Shown here piece after piece: positions 1 to 9,016 of a stretch of 64,000 nt of DNA (position 1 is the stretch's first letter; each line of letters opens with the position of its first letter). The stretch is from Acinetobacter sp. WC-141 (GTDB lineage: Bacteria; Pseudomonadota; Gammaproteobacteria; Pseudomonadales; Moraxellaceae): assembly GCF_000313935.1 (NCBI RefSeq), contig NZ_AMSS01000066.1, forward strand, positions 61,994 to 125,993, written 5' to 3'. The position numbers and the translations under genes were made by a program. Under the pieces are notes generated by a model. The model did no database searches. It was given only the letters and a program-made list of their open reading frames with translations, and was not told where the DNA came from.

Positions 1-598
1 CAATGCTGAGCTCATTAATGCTTTTGTTGTAATAAATTTTGGCTGCTGCTGCGATACCGTAGGCATTTTTTCCTAAGAAGATTTTGTTCACATAAAGACT
101 GAGAATTTCTTCTTTAGTTAAATTCTGCTCAATTTTTCGAGCCAAAAAGATTTCGGTTATTTTACGTTTTAATGTTCTTTCTGGGCTCAAATAATAGTTC
201 TTGGCAACCTGCATGGTAATGGTTGAACCACCAGTTTGCACATCAGAACCAGTCACACTTTCACTTAAAGCACGCCCTAAACCTTTAAAACTGATCCCGC
301 TATGTTCAAAGAAAGAAGAGTCTTCTGCTGCTAAAAATGCATGAATAAAAGCAGGAGGAATTTGTTTGTATTCAACCGGAATAGAAAGCTTACCACCATA
401 CTCTGCAATCAGTTGATTATCTGATGTGTAGACCTGTAGTGGTTTTAAAAGCGGAGCTTTCTTTAGTGAACTCATTTCGGGGAGCGATGGGGCGATATAG
501 AGATACATGCCATAAAAGCCCATCGGAAGTGAGACTAAGATAATAATAATGATCAAAAAAATTGGACGCACGAAGCCCAAACTGGATAGCTTTTTCAT
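1..598 (-). CDS. ponA: Penicillin-binding protein 1A, N-terminal part (cut by window edge)
   Basis: This bifunctional class A penicillin-binding protein polymerises and cross-links peptidoglycan at the inner membrane. The visible 199 residues hold a short cytoplasmic tail, one membrane segment (about residues 10-32) and most of the GT51 glycosyltransferase domain. The catalytic-glutamate motif EDSSFFEHSG and the GGSTITMQ motif are both present. The reading frame is open to base 1, so the rest of the glycosyltransferase and the transpeptidase domain lie outside the window. The start is the ATG whose complement lies at 596-598. The gene diverges from pilM, an arrangement known in many gammaproteobacteria. 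The gene name (mrcA is a synonym) is confident from the motifs and the neighbour. Confidence 0.93.
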   Translation of the reverse strand, partial: MKKLSSLGFVRPIFLIIIIILVSLPMGFYGMYLYIAPSLPEMSSLKKAPLLKPLQVYTSDNQLIAEYGGKLSIPVEYKQIPPAFIHAFLAAEDSSFFEHSGISFKGLGRALSESVTGSDVQTGGSTITMQVAKNYYLSPERTLKRKITEIFLARKIEQNLTKEEILSLYVNKIFLGKNAYGIAAAAKIYYNKSINELSI

Positions 599-759
599 GA
601 TAAGTAAGCTTTAATAAGATCGAATACAAACTAATTGTGGTCAGTATAGCCTTTAGACATGCGGATTGTTAGATGAGATATTGTATCCGTGTAAAAATAA
701 AGACCTAGATTATTGGTTTGTAATTTTTTTTGGGGATAAAAAAATAATAGGACAATAGT

Positions 760-1818
760 GTGCTCAGGTTATATCGTAAACCGAATAAGGGGTTAATGGG
801 TGTCGATATTAGTTCGACTTCTGTTAAGTTGTTAGAGCTCTCTGTTAAGAACGGTAAATATTGGGTGGAAAGCTATGCTTTGATGCCTTTACCCGAGAAC
901 AGTGTAGTTGAGAAAAATATCTTGAATCCAGAGGCAGTTGCAGAAGCTTTGGAGCGGGCGATGAATTTAGCAAATCCCCAAACCAGTAACACTGCAATTG
1001 CTGTTCCAACATCGACGGTTATTCATAAAACCATCGAAATGGATGCGGATATGAATGATGATGAACGAGAAGTTCAGATTCGATTAGATGCGGAGCAGTA
1101 TATACCGTTCCCTTTGGATGAAGTGAGTCTGGATTTTGAGGTTTTACCAGATCGACTGCCTAATCCAAATCGTGTAAATGTTCTTTTAGTGGCAACACGA
1201 ACAGAAAATGTTGAAACACGAGTAGAAGTACTGGAACTGGTGGATTTAACGCCTAAGCTTGCTGATGTCGAAAGTTATGCTGTCGAGCGTGCTTTTAGTG
1301 TATTTGCTGATAGTTTGCCCATGGGTGCAAATACTATTGGTATTTTAGATATCGGCCATACCATGACCACATTATCGGTTATGCAAAATGGCAAAATCAT
1401 TTATACCCGTGAACAAGTCTTTGGTGGCAAACAGCTTACTTTGGAAATTCAAAGTCGTTATGGTTTGTCTTTAGAAGAAGCAGGACGAGCTAAAAAAGAG
1501 CGCTCTTTACCAGATGACTATGACATCGAAGTTTTAGAGCCATTTTTAGATGCGGTCGTGCAGCAAGCAGCCAGATCTCTACAATTTTTCTTCTCTTCCT
1601 CACAGTTCAATGAAATAGACCATATTTTACTAGCGGGCGGGAATGCCAATATTCCTGGGCTTGCCAAATTATTGCAGCAAAAACTTGGTTACCGTGTGAC
1701 CATTGCCAATCCGTTTTTACAAATGGGTTTTTCTCCTCAAGTCGACATTCAAAAAATTGAAAATGATGCCTCATCATTAATGGTGGCGTGTGGCTTGGCT
1801 TTAAGGGGTTTTGATTAA
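760..1818 (+). CDS. pilM: Type IV pilus inner-membrane assembly protein PilM
   Basis: PilM is an actin-like cytoplasmic ATP-binding protein that docks on the PilN N-terminus and connects the pilus motor to the alignment complex. The 352-residue product shows an FtsA-like fold signature: the GVDIS phosphate-binding start near residue 14, the ILDIGHT second phosphate loop near residue 196 and the LLAGGNANIPGL adenosine motif near residue 290. The start is a GTG with an AGGA ribosome binding site 7 bases upstream; an in-frame ATG lies 12 codons on. The stop overlaps the pilN ATG. It is the first gene of pilMNOPQ and is divergent from ponA. Confidence 0.95.
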   Translation: MLRLYRKPNKGLMGVDISSTSVKLLELSVKNGKYWVESYALMPLPENSVVEKNILNPEAVAEALERAMNLANPQTSNTAIAVPTSTVIHKTIEMDADMNDDEREVQIRLDAEQYIPFPLDEVSLDFEVLPDRLPNPNRVNVLLVATRTENVETRVEVLELVDLTPKLADVESYAVERAFSVFADSLPMGANTIGILDIGHTMTTLSVMQNGKIIYTREQVFGGKQLTLEIQSRYGLSLEEAGRAKKERSLPDDYDIEVLEPFLDAVVQQAARSLQFFFSSSQFNEIDHILLAGGNANIPGLAKLLQQKLGYRVTIANPFLQMGFSPQVDIQKIENDASSLMVACGLALRGFD

Positions 1819-2459
1819 TGGCAACAATTAATTTACTCCCTTGGCGTGATGAGCTTAGGGAGCAACGTAAAAAACAATTTATTATTTTATGTTTTGGGGT
1901 CGTTGTTTTGGGGATCACCACTGTATTTTCTGGGTGGTTTTATTTGAATCAAAAATTAAATGATCAAGAACAAGCTAATCAACTCATCACCAGTACAAAT
2001 CAGGGGCTAGATCAGCAGCTTAAAACTTTAAATGGTTTGCAAGAACAGCGCGACGCCATTATCGAACGTATGAAACTTATTCAGGGACTGCAAAGTCAGC
2101 GTCCTGTTGTCGTGCGTTTGGTAGATGAATTGGTACGGGTGACTCCGGCAGCGATGTATTTAACTAAATTTAGCCGAACTGGGGATAAATTTACCATTGA
2201 AGGTAAAGCAGAAAGTCCAAATACGGTTGCAGAGTTATTGCGCAATCTCGAAGCATCACCATGGTATCGCAACGCTTTTATGAACTCTTTTTTAGCGACT
2301 GAAGAGAAAAAAGATAAAACCGCGAGTTCACTACTTCCTAGAGTGGAAGATAGTTATGGAAGTTTTGTTGTGACTGTTGATTTGGGCGAAGTGGGGGTGA
2401 CTACAACAGATGATACCGCCAATACGTCTGTAAGTACGGATAAGGGGGCGGTTAAATGA
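1818..2459 (+). CDS. pilN: Type IV pilus assembly protein PilN
   Basis: PilN is a bitopic inner-membrane protein. Its cytoplasmic N-terminus binds PilM and its periplasmic part pairs with PilO. The 213-residue product begins with the diagnostic INLLPWR motif (residues 4-10) used for PilM binding, then has one membrane segment (about 22-44), a coiled-coil region to about residue 95 and a ferredoxin-like periplasmic domain. The acidic, threonine-rich tail after residue 190 looks disordered. It overlaps pilM by one base and pilO by four, which suggests translational coupling. Confidence 0.95.
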   Translation: MATINLLPWRDELREQRKKQFIILCFGVVVLGITTVFSGWFYLNQKLNDQEQANQLITSTNQGLDQQLKTLNGLQEQRDAIIERMKLIQGLQSQRPVVVRLVDELVRVTPAAMYLTKFSRTGDKFTIEGKAESPNTVAELLRNLEASPWYRNAFMNSFLATEEKKDKTASSLLPRVEDSYGSFVVTVDLGEVGVTTTDDTANTSVSTDKGAVK

Positions 2460-3205
2460 GTCCGGATGAACTTCATGAGTTGTCGTTAGAGCAAGCTCCA
2501 TCTAAGAAAAAACAGATTACTTTAGAGAAATTTCTTCAGCAATTTAACACACTAGATATGAACAGTTATGGCAGCTGGCCAATATCTGTGAAAATTACGT
2601 GCTGGATTTTTATTTTCTTTGCTGTGTTGGCTTTGGGCTATTTTGTTGTTATTCAGCCAAAGCTACAAGCGATTGATAATGCACAAGCGCAAGAAAGTAA
2701 TTTGTTAAATGAATTTCGAGAAAAAGATTCAAAATTACGTAATTTGCAGCAATATCAGCTTCAACTTCAAGACATGCAAGCAAACTTTAATCAGCAATTA
2801 GAACAATTGCCAAAAGAAACCGAAATTCCAAGCTTGGTTGAAGATATCAACTTAACTGGAGTGAACTCTGGTCTGAAGTTTAAAAATATCCGTTTAGAAG
2901 ATGAAGTGAAGCAGGAAATTTTTATTGAACAACCTATTACGATGGAAGCAACTGGCGATTATCACGCTTTTGGTGCTTTTGTTAGTAGTATTGCGGCATT
3001 ACCACGTATTGTGACAATGCATGACTTTGTTGTAGAAGCTGCACCTGTTAAAGATAGCAAGTCAGATATTCCTGTACTTAATTATTCTATTAAAGCAAAA
3101 ACTTATCGCTATATGGGCGCTGTAGAAAATGCTGAACATCCGGAAAATAACGCTTCGGCCTCAGTAGCACCTGTTTCCTCTACTGCTAATACACAGTCGA
3201 AATAG
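2456..3205 (+). CDS. pilO: Type IV pilus assembly protein PilO
   Basis: PilO is the partner of PilN in the inner-membrane alignment subcomplex and contacts the lipoprotein PilP. The 249-residue product has a cytoplasmic N-terminus of about 45 residues, one membrane segment (about 48-70), a glutamine-rich coiled coil (about 75-125) and a C-terminal ferredoxin-like domain. The last 25 residues are a low-complexity Ala/Ser/Asn tail. The ATG overlaps the pilN stop (ATGA) and pilP follows after 10 bases. Confidence 0.94.
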   Translation: MSPDELHELSLEQAPSKKKQITLEKFLQQFNTLDMNSYGSWPISVKITCWIFIFFAVLALGYFVVIQPKLQAIDNAQAQESNLLNEFREKDSKLRNLQQYQLQLQDMQANFNQQLEQLPKETEIPSLVEDINLTGVNSGLKFKNIRLEDEVKQEIFIEQPITMEATGDYHAFGAFVSSIAALPRIVTMHDFVVEAAPVKDSKSDIPVLNYSIKAKTYRYMGAVENAEHPENNASASVAPVSSTANTQSK

Positions 3206-3215
3206 GAGCATTACA

Positions 3216-3743
3216 ATGAAACTTAAGCAAATTTCTCTTTCTATTTTGGCATGTTTAGTTTTAGTTGGATGTGACTCGAGGATTGACGCTGTAAATCAGC
3301 AAATGGCCAATATACGTAATCAGCCACCACAGCCGATAGATCCAGCACCTGTTTTTACGCCTGTGCCACAATTTAACTATGCGGCTCATCAGCTAAAGAG
3401 TCCATTTTTACCAAGCTCACTTGCTGCTGAGCTCAAAATTATGGCAGGAAAACGGGTATATCCGAATTTCTCACGTGCACCTCAGCCACTAGAAAGTTAT
3501 GCATTAGAATCCTTAAACATGAAAGGAAGCATACGTAACAACCGTGGGCAAGTGCTGGCTCTTATCCAATCACCTGACCAGCAAATTGAGCGAGTACAGG
3601 TGGGGAACTATATCGGGATGAATCAAGGGCGTATTACCCATATTGGTCCAACCCAGATTGATTTAGTAGAAATTGTCCCTGATGGGCGTGAAGGCTATGT
3701 GGAGAGACCAAGAACCTTAGTGTTAATTGGGCCCGCACCCTAA
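3216..3743 (+). CDS. pilP: Type IV pilus assembly lipoprotein PilP
   Basis: PilP is an inner-membrane lipoprotein that links the PilNO heterodimer to the periplasmic N-domains of the PilQ secretin. The 175-residue product has a lipoprotein signal ending in the lipobox LVGC, with the lipid-carrying Cys at residue 19. A flexible proline-rich linker follows, then a beta-rich domain around residues 90-170 containing the conserved VQVGNYIGMNQGRI segment. A clear AGGAG ribosome binding site precedes the ATG. A 62-base gap separates it from pilQ. Confidence 0.95.
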   Translation: MKLKQISLSILACLVLVGCDSRIDAVNQQMANIRNQPPQPIDPAPVFTPVPQFNYAAHQLKSPFLPSSLAAELKIMAGKRVYPNFSRAPQPLESYALESLNMKGSIRNNRGQVLALIQSPDQQIERVQVGNYIGMNQGRITHIGPTQIDLVEIVPDGREGYVERPRTLVLIGPAP

Positions 3744-3805
3744 AATTTAGGGAATAACAAAGAAAAAGTATTTTTAAAGATTATTTAATTGGGGATGGTC
3801 AGACA

Positions 3806-5971
3806 ATGAATCACGTATTCCGTCAGTTTTCTATGGGGGCTGTAACCATTGCACTTATGCAGGTTGCATCTGCACAGGTCAGCATGACCAATATTGTACC
3901 GACACAAATTGCAGGTCAGGGTACGGAAATTAGAGTTATGTTTAATGGTTTGCCGCCGCAACCACAGGCATATCAACTTGAAAATCCTTCACGTTTGATT
4001 TTGGATTTTAATAAAGCTCAACAGACTTTAACGCAGTCAAAAGTGGCAATTGGTACAAATGAAGCAAGCTCAGTCGATGTAAGCTCTGACGACCAGCGCT
4101 CACGTTTAACTGTAAATTTAAAAGAAGCAGGTGCGTTCACAACACGCATTGAAGGCAATACTTTTATTTTAAAGATTAATTCAGCTCAAGCTACGATTAA
4201 ACCTTTACCAACAAGTACGATACAACCCCAAGGTGTTTCAAATATTGGCTTTCAACGCGGTGGTCAAGGCGAAGGACTGATTGTTATTGATTTATTGGGC
4301 AGTAATACGCCTGTTGATGTGCAACAGCAAGGCAGTAAAGTTGTAGTAAGAACATTAGGCTCTAAAATTCCTACACATTTAGCTAAACGCTTAAATGTAA
4401 ATGATTTTGCGACTCCTGTTTCAACAATCGAGTCTTATAACGAAAAAGGCAATGGCGTTATTACGATTCAATCCACTGGTAGCTATGAATATATGGCTTA
4501 TCAAGCGGAAAATAAATTGACCATTAGCTTAAAGCGTCCTCAGGATAAAAATGTAACTTCTTTATATAAGACGCCAAATTATTCTGGGAATAAACTTTCG
4601 CTCGATTTTCAAGATATTGAAGTTCGTAGAGTTCTACAGTTACTTGCCGACTTTACGGGCATTAATATGGTGGCTGCCGATAGTGTTCAGGGTAATATTA
4701 CTTTGCGCTTAAAAGATGTTCCGTGGGATCAGGCGCTTGATATTATTTTAAAGACTAAAAATCTGGATAAACGCAGAAATGGTAACGTCATTTGGATTGC
4801 TCCTGTTACAGAATTGATTAAGGCTGAAGAAGAAGAAGCAAAAGCTGTCGCACAGAGTGTCAAACTGGCCCCATTACAAACTGAATATATTCAACTTAAA
4901 TATGCGCGAGCTCAGGATATTATGAGCTTAATTACTCAAGGCTCAAATAATAGCAATGGTTTACAACGAACTTCTGGTGGTGGAACCTCAACATCTACTA
5001 ATTTAAATACGGGTGTTGATAGTTTGGGTAATAACGTAGGAAGTTTATTAAGTCCGCGTGGAACGATTACTCAAGATGATCGTACCAATACCTTAATTAT
5101 TAATGATACGGCTCAGTCGATTGATCAAATCCGTAAAATGATTGATTTATTGGATGTGCAAGTTAAACAGGTCATGGTTGAGGCGCGTATCGTTAGAGCA
5201 TCTACATCTTTCACCAAAGAACTTGGTGTTAAATGGGGCATATTATCCCAAGGGATTACCAATAATAATAACTTACTGGTTGGTGGTAGTGAAACAACCT
5301 TATGGAATTTGCGAAAGCCAGAAAAAGACAGTAACACGGGTGGCTATAAATATACGATTGAACGTCCAGATAACTTGAATGTCGATTTAGGTGTAACCAA
5401 TCCGGCTGGAAGTATTGCCTTTGGTTTGATTAGTATGTCTGATTTTATGCTTGATCTTGAACTTTCTGCATTACAAGCCGATGGCTATGGTGAGGTTATT
5501 TCTACGCCTAAAGTGATGACAGCAGATAAACAATCGGCGAAAGTTGCAACTGGTCAACAAGTTCCTTATCAAACCACGACTAATTCTGCTGCGGGTTCAA
5601 CGGCAAGCACATCATTTAAAGATGCACTTTTAAGTTTAGATGTTACTCCAAGTATTACACCTGACGGTAAAATTCAAATGAAATTAGATATTTCAAAAGA
5701 TTCTGTTGCGGGGGCTGCACCTAATGGAGAGTTAATTTTAAATAAAAATCAGATTAACACTAATGTATTGGTCAATAACGGTGAAACAGTCATTTTAGGA
5801 GGGGTGTTTGAGCAGACCACATCTAACTCACAAACCAAGGTTCCTTTCTTTGGTGATATTCCTGTACTTGGGCATTTATTTAGAAAAGATGTGAAATCTG
5901 ATGATAAACAAGAGTTACTGATTTTCGTTACGCCACGAATTGTTAATGACACTTTGGTGAGAAATCATTAA
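3806..5971 (+). CDS. pilQ: Type IV pilus secretin PilQ
   Basis: PilQ forms the outer-membrane multimeric channel through which the pilus fibre leaves the cell. The 721-residue product has a signal peptide (about 1-23, ending near ASAQ), two AMIN-type domains (about 30-125 and 145-250) that bind peptidoglycan, a secretin N0/N1 region (about 265-450) and the C-terminal secretin beta-barrel domain. The typical secretin end signature VPFFGDIPVLGHLF is present near residue 680. A Gly/Ser/Thr/Asn-rich stretch around 385-415 is a probable flexible insertion. It is the last pil gene of this operon; aroK follows within about 40 bases. Confidence 0.96.
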   Translation: MNHVFRQFSMGAVTIALMQVASAQVSMTNIVPTQIAGQGTEIRVMFNGLPPQPQAYQLENPSRLILDFNKAQQTLTQSKVAIGTNEASSVDVSSDDQRSRLTVNLKEAGAFTTRIEGNTFILKINSAQATIKPLPTSTIQPQGVSNIGFQRGGQGEGLIVIDLLGSNTPVDVQQQGSKVVVRTLGSKIPTHLAKRLNVNDFATPVSTIESYNEKGNGVITIQSTGSYEYMAYQAENKLTISLKRPQDKNVTSLYKTPNYSGNKLSLDFQDIEVRRVLQLLADFTGINMVAADSVQGNITLRLKDVPWDQALDIILKTKNLDKRRNGNVIWIAPVTELIKAEEEEAKAVAQSVKLAPLQTEYIQLKYARAQDIMSLITQGSNNSNGLQRTSGGGTSTSTNLNTGVDSLGNNVGSLLSPRGTITQDDRTNTLIINDTAQSIDQIRKMIDLLDVQVKQVMVEARIVRASTSFTKELGVKWGILSQGITNNNNLLVGGSETTLWNLRKPEKDSNTGGYKYTIERPDNLNVDLGVTNPAGSIAFGLISMSDFMLDLELSALQADGYGEVISTPKVMTADKQSAKVATGQQVPYQTTTNSAAGSTASTSFKDALLSLDVTPSITPDGKIQMKLDISKDSVAGAAPNGELILNKNQINTNVLVNNGETVILGGVFEQTTSNSQTKVPFFGDIPVLGHLFRKDVKSDDKQELLIFVTPRIVNDTLVRNH

Positions 5972-6009
5972 TATATTTTTTAATGAAAGCAATTGAAATA
6001 GGTGGCGCC

Positions 6010-6552
6010 TTGCCAAGCAAAGCGTTTGAAACCCTGCCAAATATTTATTTGGTAGGGCCCATGGGGGCAGGAAAAACAACCGTTGGACGTCATTTAGCCG
6101 AAATATTAGGGCGTGAATTTCTAGATAGTGATCATGAAATTGAACGCAAAACAGGCGCTACTATTCCTTGGATTTTTGAAAAAGAAGGGGAATTCGGATT
6201 TCGTGCTCGTGAAACCATCGTGTTGAATGAGTTGACTTCCCGTAAGGCTCTGGTCTTAGCCACAGGGGGAGGTGCGATTACTCAAGCCCCTAATCGTGAG
6301 TTTCTAAAACAGCGCGGTATAGTTGTTTATCTTTACACTCCCGTGGAACTACAATTACAACGAACTTATCGTGATAAAAACAGACCTCTATTACAAGTTG
6401 AAAACCCTGAACAAAAATTACGAGATTTGTTAAAAATACGTGATCCTTTATATCGTGAAGTTGCTCATTACACGATTGAAACCAATCAGGGTGCTGCACG
6501 CGATCTTGCTCAAAAGATTTTGCAACTTATTTTGTCTAACACGCTAAAATAG
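6010..6552 (+). CDS. aroK: Shikimate kinase AroK
   Basis: AroK phosphorylates shikimate to shikimate 3-phosphate in aromatic amino-acid synthesis. The 180-residue form carries the Walker A loop GPMGAGKTT, the substrate-binding DSDHEIE segment, the GGGA motif and the RPLL lid arginine. I chose the TTG at 6010 because AGGTGG stands just upstream and because 180 residues fits the family. An in-frame ATG at 5983 would add nine residues but lacks a ribosome binding site. The gene is tightly packed between pilQ and aroB, the order also seen in Pseudomonas and Escherichia coli. Confidence 0.92.
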   Translation: MPSKAFETLPNIYLVGPMGAGKTTVGRHLAEILGREFLDSDHEIERKTGATIPWIFEKEGEFGFRARETIVLNELTSRKALVLATGGGAITQAPNREFLKQRGIVVYLYTPVELQLQRTYRDKNRPLLQVENPEQKLRDLLKIRDPLYREVAHYTIETNQGAARDLAQKILQLILSNTLK

Positions 6553-6580
6553 CCAAACTTACTCGTGGTTTAATAAACTC

Positions 6581-7663
6581 ATGCAAACTTTACATGTTGA
6601 ATTAGGCGAACGCCGTTACCCTATTTTTATTGGCAGTCAACTTGATCCTAAGCAGTTGCTTGAGCCTTATATTCATGGTCAACAGGTCATGATTGTAAGT
6701 AACGAAACGGTAGCTCCTTTATATTTATCTCACTATCAAGAAGCGTTAAAAAGTTTAGGTAAAACGGTAGCGACTTGTATTTTGCCGGATGGTGAAAAAT
6801 ATAAAGATATTCAACATTTAAATTTAATTTTTGATGCATTACTTGAAGCTGGTTTTAACCGAGATTGTACGGTTCTGGCTTTAGGTGGCGGTGTTATTGG
6901 TGATATGGCTGGCTTTGCCTCAGCGTGTTTCCAGCGTGGTGTATATTTTGTTCAGGTTCCGACCACACTTCTTTCACAAGTAGATTCAAGTGTAGGTGGT
7001 AAAACTGGAATTAATCATCCACTGGGTAAAAATATGCTTGGCGCATTTCAGCAGCCTCAAGTTGTTTTGGCTGATATGGCTCAACTTAACACTTTGCCTG
7101 ATCGAGAGTTGTCTGCTGGATTATCGGAAGTTATTAAATATGCTTTGTTAGGCGACGCTGATTTTCTAGTTTGGTTAGAACAGAATATGGATGGGTTGAT
7201 TGGACGAGATGCTCATCTTTTAGCAGAAGCTGTTTATCGTTCATGCGCTCATAAAGCCCGTATTGTTGCAAACGATGAAAAAGAGCAAGGCGAGAGAGCT
7301 TTGCTCAACCTAGGTCATACGTTTGGTCATGCGATTGAATCTTACCTTGGTTACGGTACTTGGTTGCACGGCGAAGCGGTGGCTACCGGTATGGTGATGG
7401 CAGCTGATTTATCACAGCGTTTAGGCTGGATTTCAAGCGATGATGTAGAGCGTACAAAAAAAATTATTCAACGCGCTAATTTGCCGATATCATGTCCAAA
7501 AATTCCATTGGATGAATTCCTTGGATATATGGCACATGATAAAAAAGTCCTCAATGGTCAATTACGCTTAGTGTTGTTAAAGCAACTTGGACAAGCGGTA
7601 ATTACTAAAGACTTTGATGTTGAACTCATGAAACAAGCTATTTTGGCAAATCAACACGGATAA
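6581..7663 (+). CDS. aroB: 3-dehydroquinate synthase AroB
   Basis: AroB converts DAHP to 3-dehydroquinate, the second step of the shikimate pathway, using NAD+ and a divalent metal. The 360-residue product shows the NAD-binding GGGVIGD motif, the [11 protein letters not shown] active-site loop and the HTFGHAIE and HGEAV segments that supply zinc-binding histidines. Length matches the family. It lies 28 bases after aroK and 16 bases before the SPOR-type gene, so it is probably cotranscribed with both. Confidence 0.97.
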   Translation: MQTLHVELGERRYPIFIGSQLDPKQLLEPYIHGQQVMIVSNETVAPLYLSHYQEALKSLGKTVATCILPDGEKYKDIQHLNLIFDALLEAGFNRDCTVLALGGGVIGDMAGFASACFQRGVYFVQVPTTLLSQVDSSVGGKTGINHPLGKNMLGAFQQPQVVLADMAQLNTLPDRELSAGLSEVIKYALLGDADFLVWLEQNMDGLIGRDAHLLAEAVYRSCAHKARIVANDEKEQGERALLNLGHTFGHAIESYLGYGTWLHGEAVATGMVMAADLSQRLGWISSDDVERTKKIIQRANLPISCPKIPLDEFLGYMAHDKKVLNGQLRLVLLKQLGQAVITKDFDVELMKQAILANQHG

Positions 7664-7679
7664 TAAATTAAGGTAACAC

Positions 7680-8561
7680 ATGACTGTATCACGTACACTT
7701 TGGCAGAATGTTCAACAATATATCTGGTTGGTGGGTGGTATCGTCTGCTTGTTTCTGGCTTTTCTTTTCTGGGTAATGACTGATAGTAAAAAGCTTGTCG
7801 AAGTAGAAAAAGCAGCCGATTCAGAAACACCAGTACAAATTCAGCCAGAAAAAGTGGCAACAACGGCTAACTTAGGGGCTTTGGCTGATGAAGTTAGGCC
7901 TCTTGATTTAACGACGCGGACTGTTGTATCTGGTCAACATGAAGCAGAATTCCGTGGTACAAAATTTATTAACGAAAATAAGAAACAGTGGACGCTTGAG
8001 CTGTTCCGTGCATCTGATGAAGATATTATTAAAAACTTTTTAAAGAGTCGTTCAGACCGAAATAAATTTATTTATTTCCGCTTAAGTGGAGATAAGCAAT
8101 CTGAACAATATGTTTTGACATATGGTGTATTTAAACGTTCTGAAGATGCGATTCAGCAGTTAACACAACTGAATCTTGATTTACCTGAATCAATTAAGCC
8201 GCAACCACAACAATTTTCAACTTATGTACCTTTAGTCAATGACTTGGGTGCGGATGAAATGAAAGGTGGAATTAGCCAAACTTATGAAGTACGTTTACGT
8301 CCAGCTCCATTGCCTAAAATAGATGAATCTTTGCTTATGGGCGCAGGTGTAAATGGGGCTGTAAGTACACAACCTAAAACGGTTGCCCCAGCAACAAACT
8401 CTACAACTCGGACAACTATTATTCGTCGAGATGCTGAAGGAAATGTTGTAGATGTACACCAGTCTAATTCTGCAGCTGATACTGCTAAAAGGACTCAACA
8501 AAATCGTGCAACTGAAGCTTCTCCAAAAAATGCCATAAATGAGGGCACAAGAGGGAACTAA
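7680..8561 (+). CDS. DamX-like membrane protein with a SPOR-type domain
   Basis: The 293-residue product is a single-pass inner-membrane protein with a short cytoplasmic N-terminus, one membrane segment (about residues 14-34) and a periplasmic part. Residues about 100-180 resemble a SPOR domain in pattern: a strand, a helix, then YVLTYGVFKRSEDAIQQL, which matches the usual second-strand and second-helix part. SPOR domains bind denuded septal glycan. The tail after residue 220 is low complexity. The position directly after aroB is the same as damX in E. coli, which supports a division-related role. The sequence is divergent, so the name DamX is an inference from synteny. Confidence 0.7.
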   Translation: MTVSRTLWQNVQQYIWLVGGIVCLFLAFLFWVMTDSKKLVEVEKAADSETPVQIQPEKVATTANLGALADEVRPLDLTTRTVVSGQHEAEFRGTKFINENKKQWTLELFRASDEDIIKNFLKSRSDRNKFIYFRLSGDKQSEQYVLTYGVFKRSEDAIQQLTQLNLDLPESIKPQPQQFSTYVPLVNDLGADEMKGGISQTYEVRLRPAPLPKIDESLLMGAGVNGAVSTQPKTVAPATNSTTRTTIIRRDAEGNVVDVHQSNSAADTAKRTQQNRATEASPKNAINEGTRGN

Positions 8562-8575
8562 CGATAAGAATAATT

Positions 8576-8633
8576 TGCACAAATATAGTGCATTAATAAG
8601 AGATATATACACTTTTTGATCAAGTGTGGTGCA
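8576..8633 (+). promoter_or_regulatory. Two NtrC-type enhancer sites upstream of gltB
   Basis: The first site, 8576-8592, is TGCAC-N7-GTGCA, matching the ends of the enteric NtrC consensus palindrome TGCACCANNNTGGTGCA. The second, 8617-8633, keeps the full right half TGGTGCA and matches about 11 of 14 fixed positions. Their centres are 41 bases apart, close to four helical turns, and lie about 120 and 161 bases upstream of the start predicted from the -24/-12 promoter below. That geometry is typical for enhancer-binding proteins. Assignment to NtrC is by consensus only. Confidence 0.6.
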
Positions 8634-8717
8634 TATTTAGTCATTTATTAAAATGATAACCTGAATAAAATCGATCTATTTTTAAGAAATATAAACACTT
8701 AAGTAATAAAAACCATA

Positions 8718-8734
8718 TTGGCATAGTTTTTGCT
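8718..8734 (+). promoter_or_regulatory. Sigma-54 (-24/-12) promoter for gltBD
   Basis: The sequence TTGGCATAGTTTTTGCT has the invariant GG at 8720-8721 and GC at 8732-8733 with the exact spacing needed by RpoN. It matches the consensus TGGCACRN4TTGCW at every position but one (T for C). The predicted transcription start is near 8745, leaving a leader of about 270 bases before gltB. The two NtrC-type palindromes upstream strengthen the call. Confidence 0.65.
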
Positions 8735-9016
8735 TTATTCTTGTGCTTATTAATGTACTGCTAACTATTTTAGCGCTCTAAAGAGTGAATTCTATGCAGA
8801 GTCGTGGGGTCGAACTGCTTTAAAAGAGTGCGAAATAAGTCAAAACATTTTTCTAGCAAAAACCAGTGTACGTAAAAATGGAACAGCGTATATTGGCTTA
8901 TCAGCCCAAAATTTTTTTTTGCGAAACATTGAGCTAACTATCGTCCATAGGCAATATCGCAGAAATAAGTTGTTTGTTTGACGCTCGAAAGAGCCTTATT
9001 GAAAGAAGGGTACGCT

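Noticed and set aside
8794..8823. Nine-codon leader peptide before gltB
   Set aside because: It has an ATG and a stop but only a weak binding site and no run of regulatory codons, so chance is as good an explanation.
8978..9016. Extended N-terminus of GltB from a TTG at 8978
   Set aside because: No ribosome binding site precedes the TTG, while GAAGGG lies six bases before the ATG at 9017, giving a length typical of the family.
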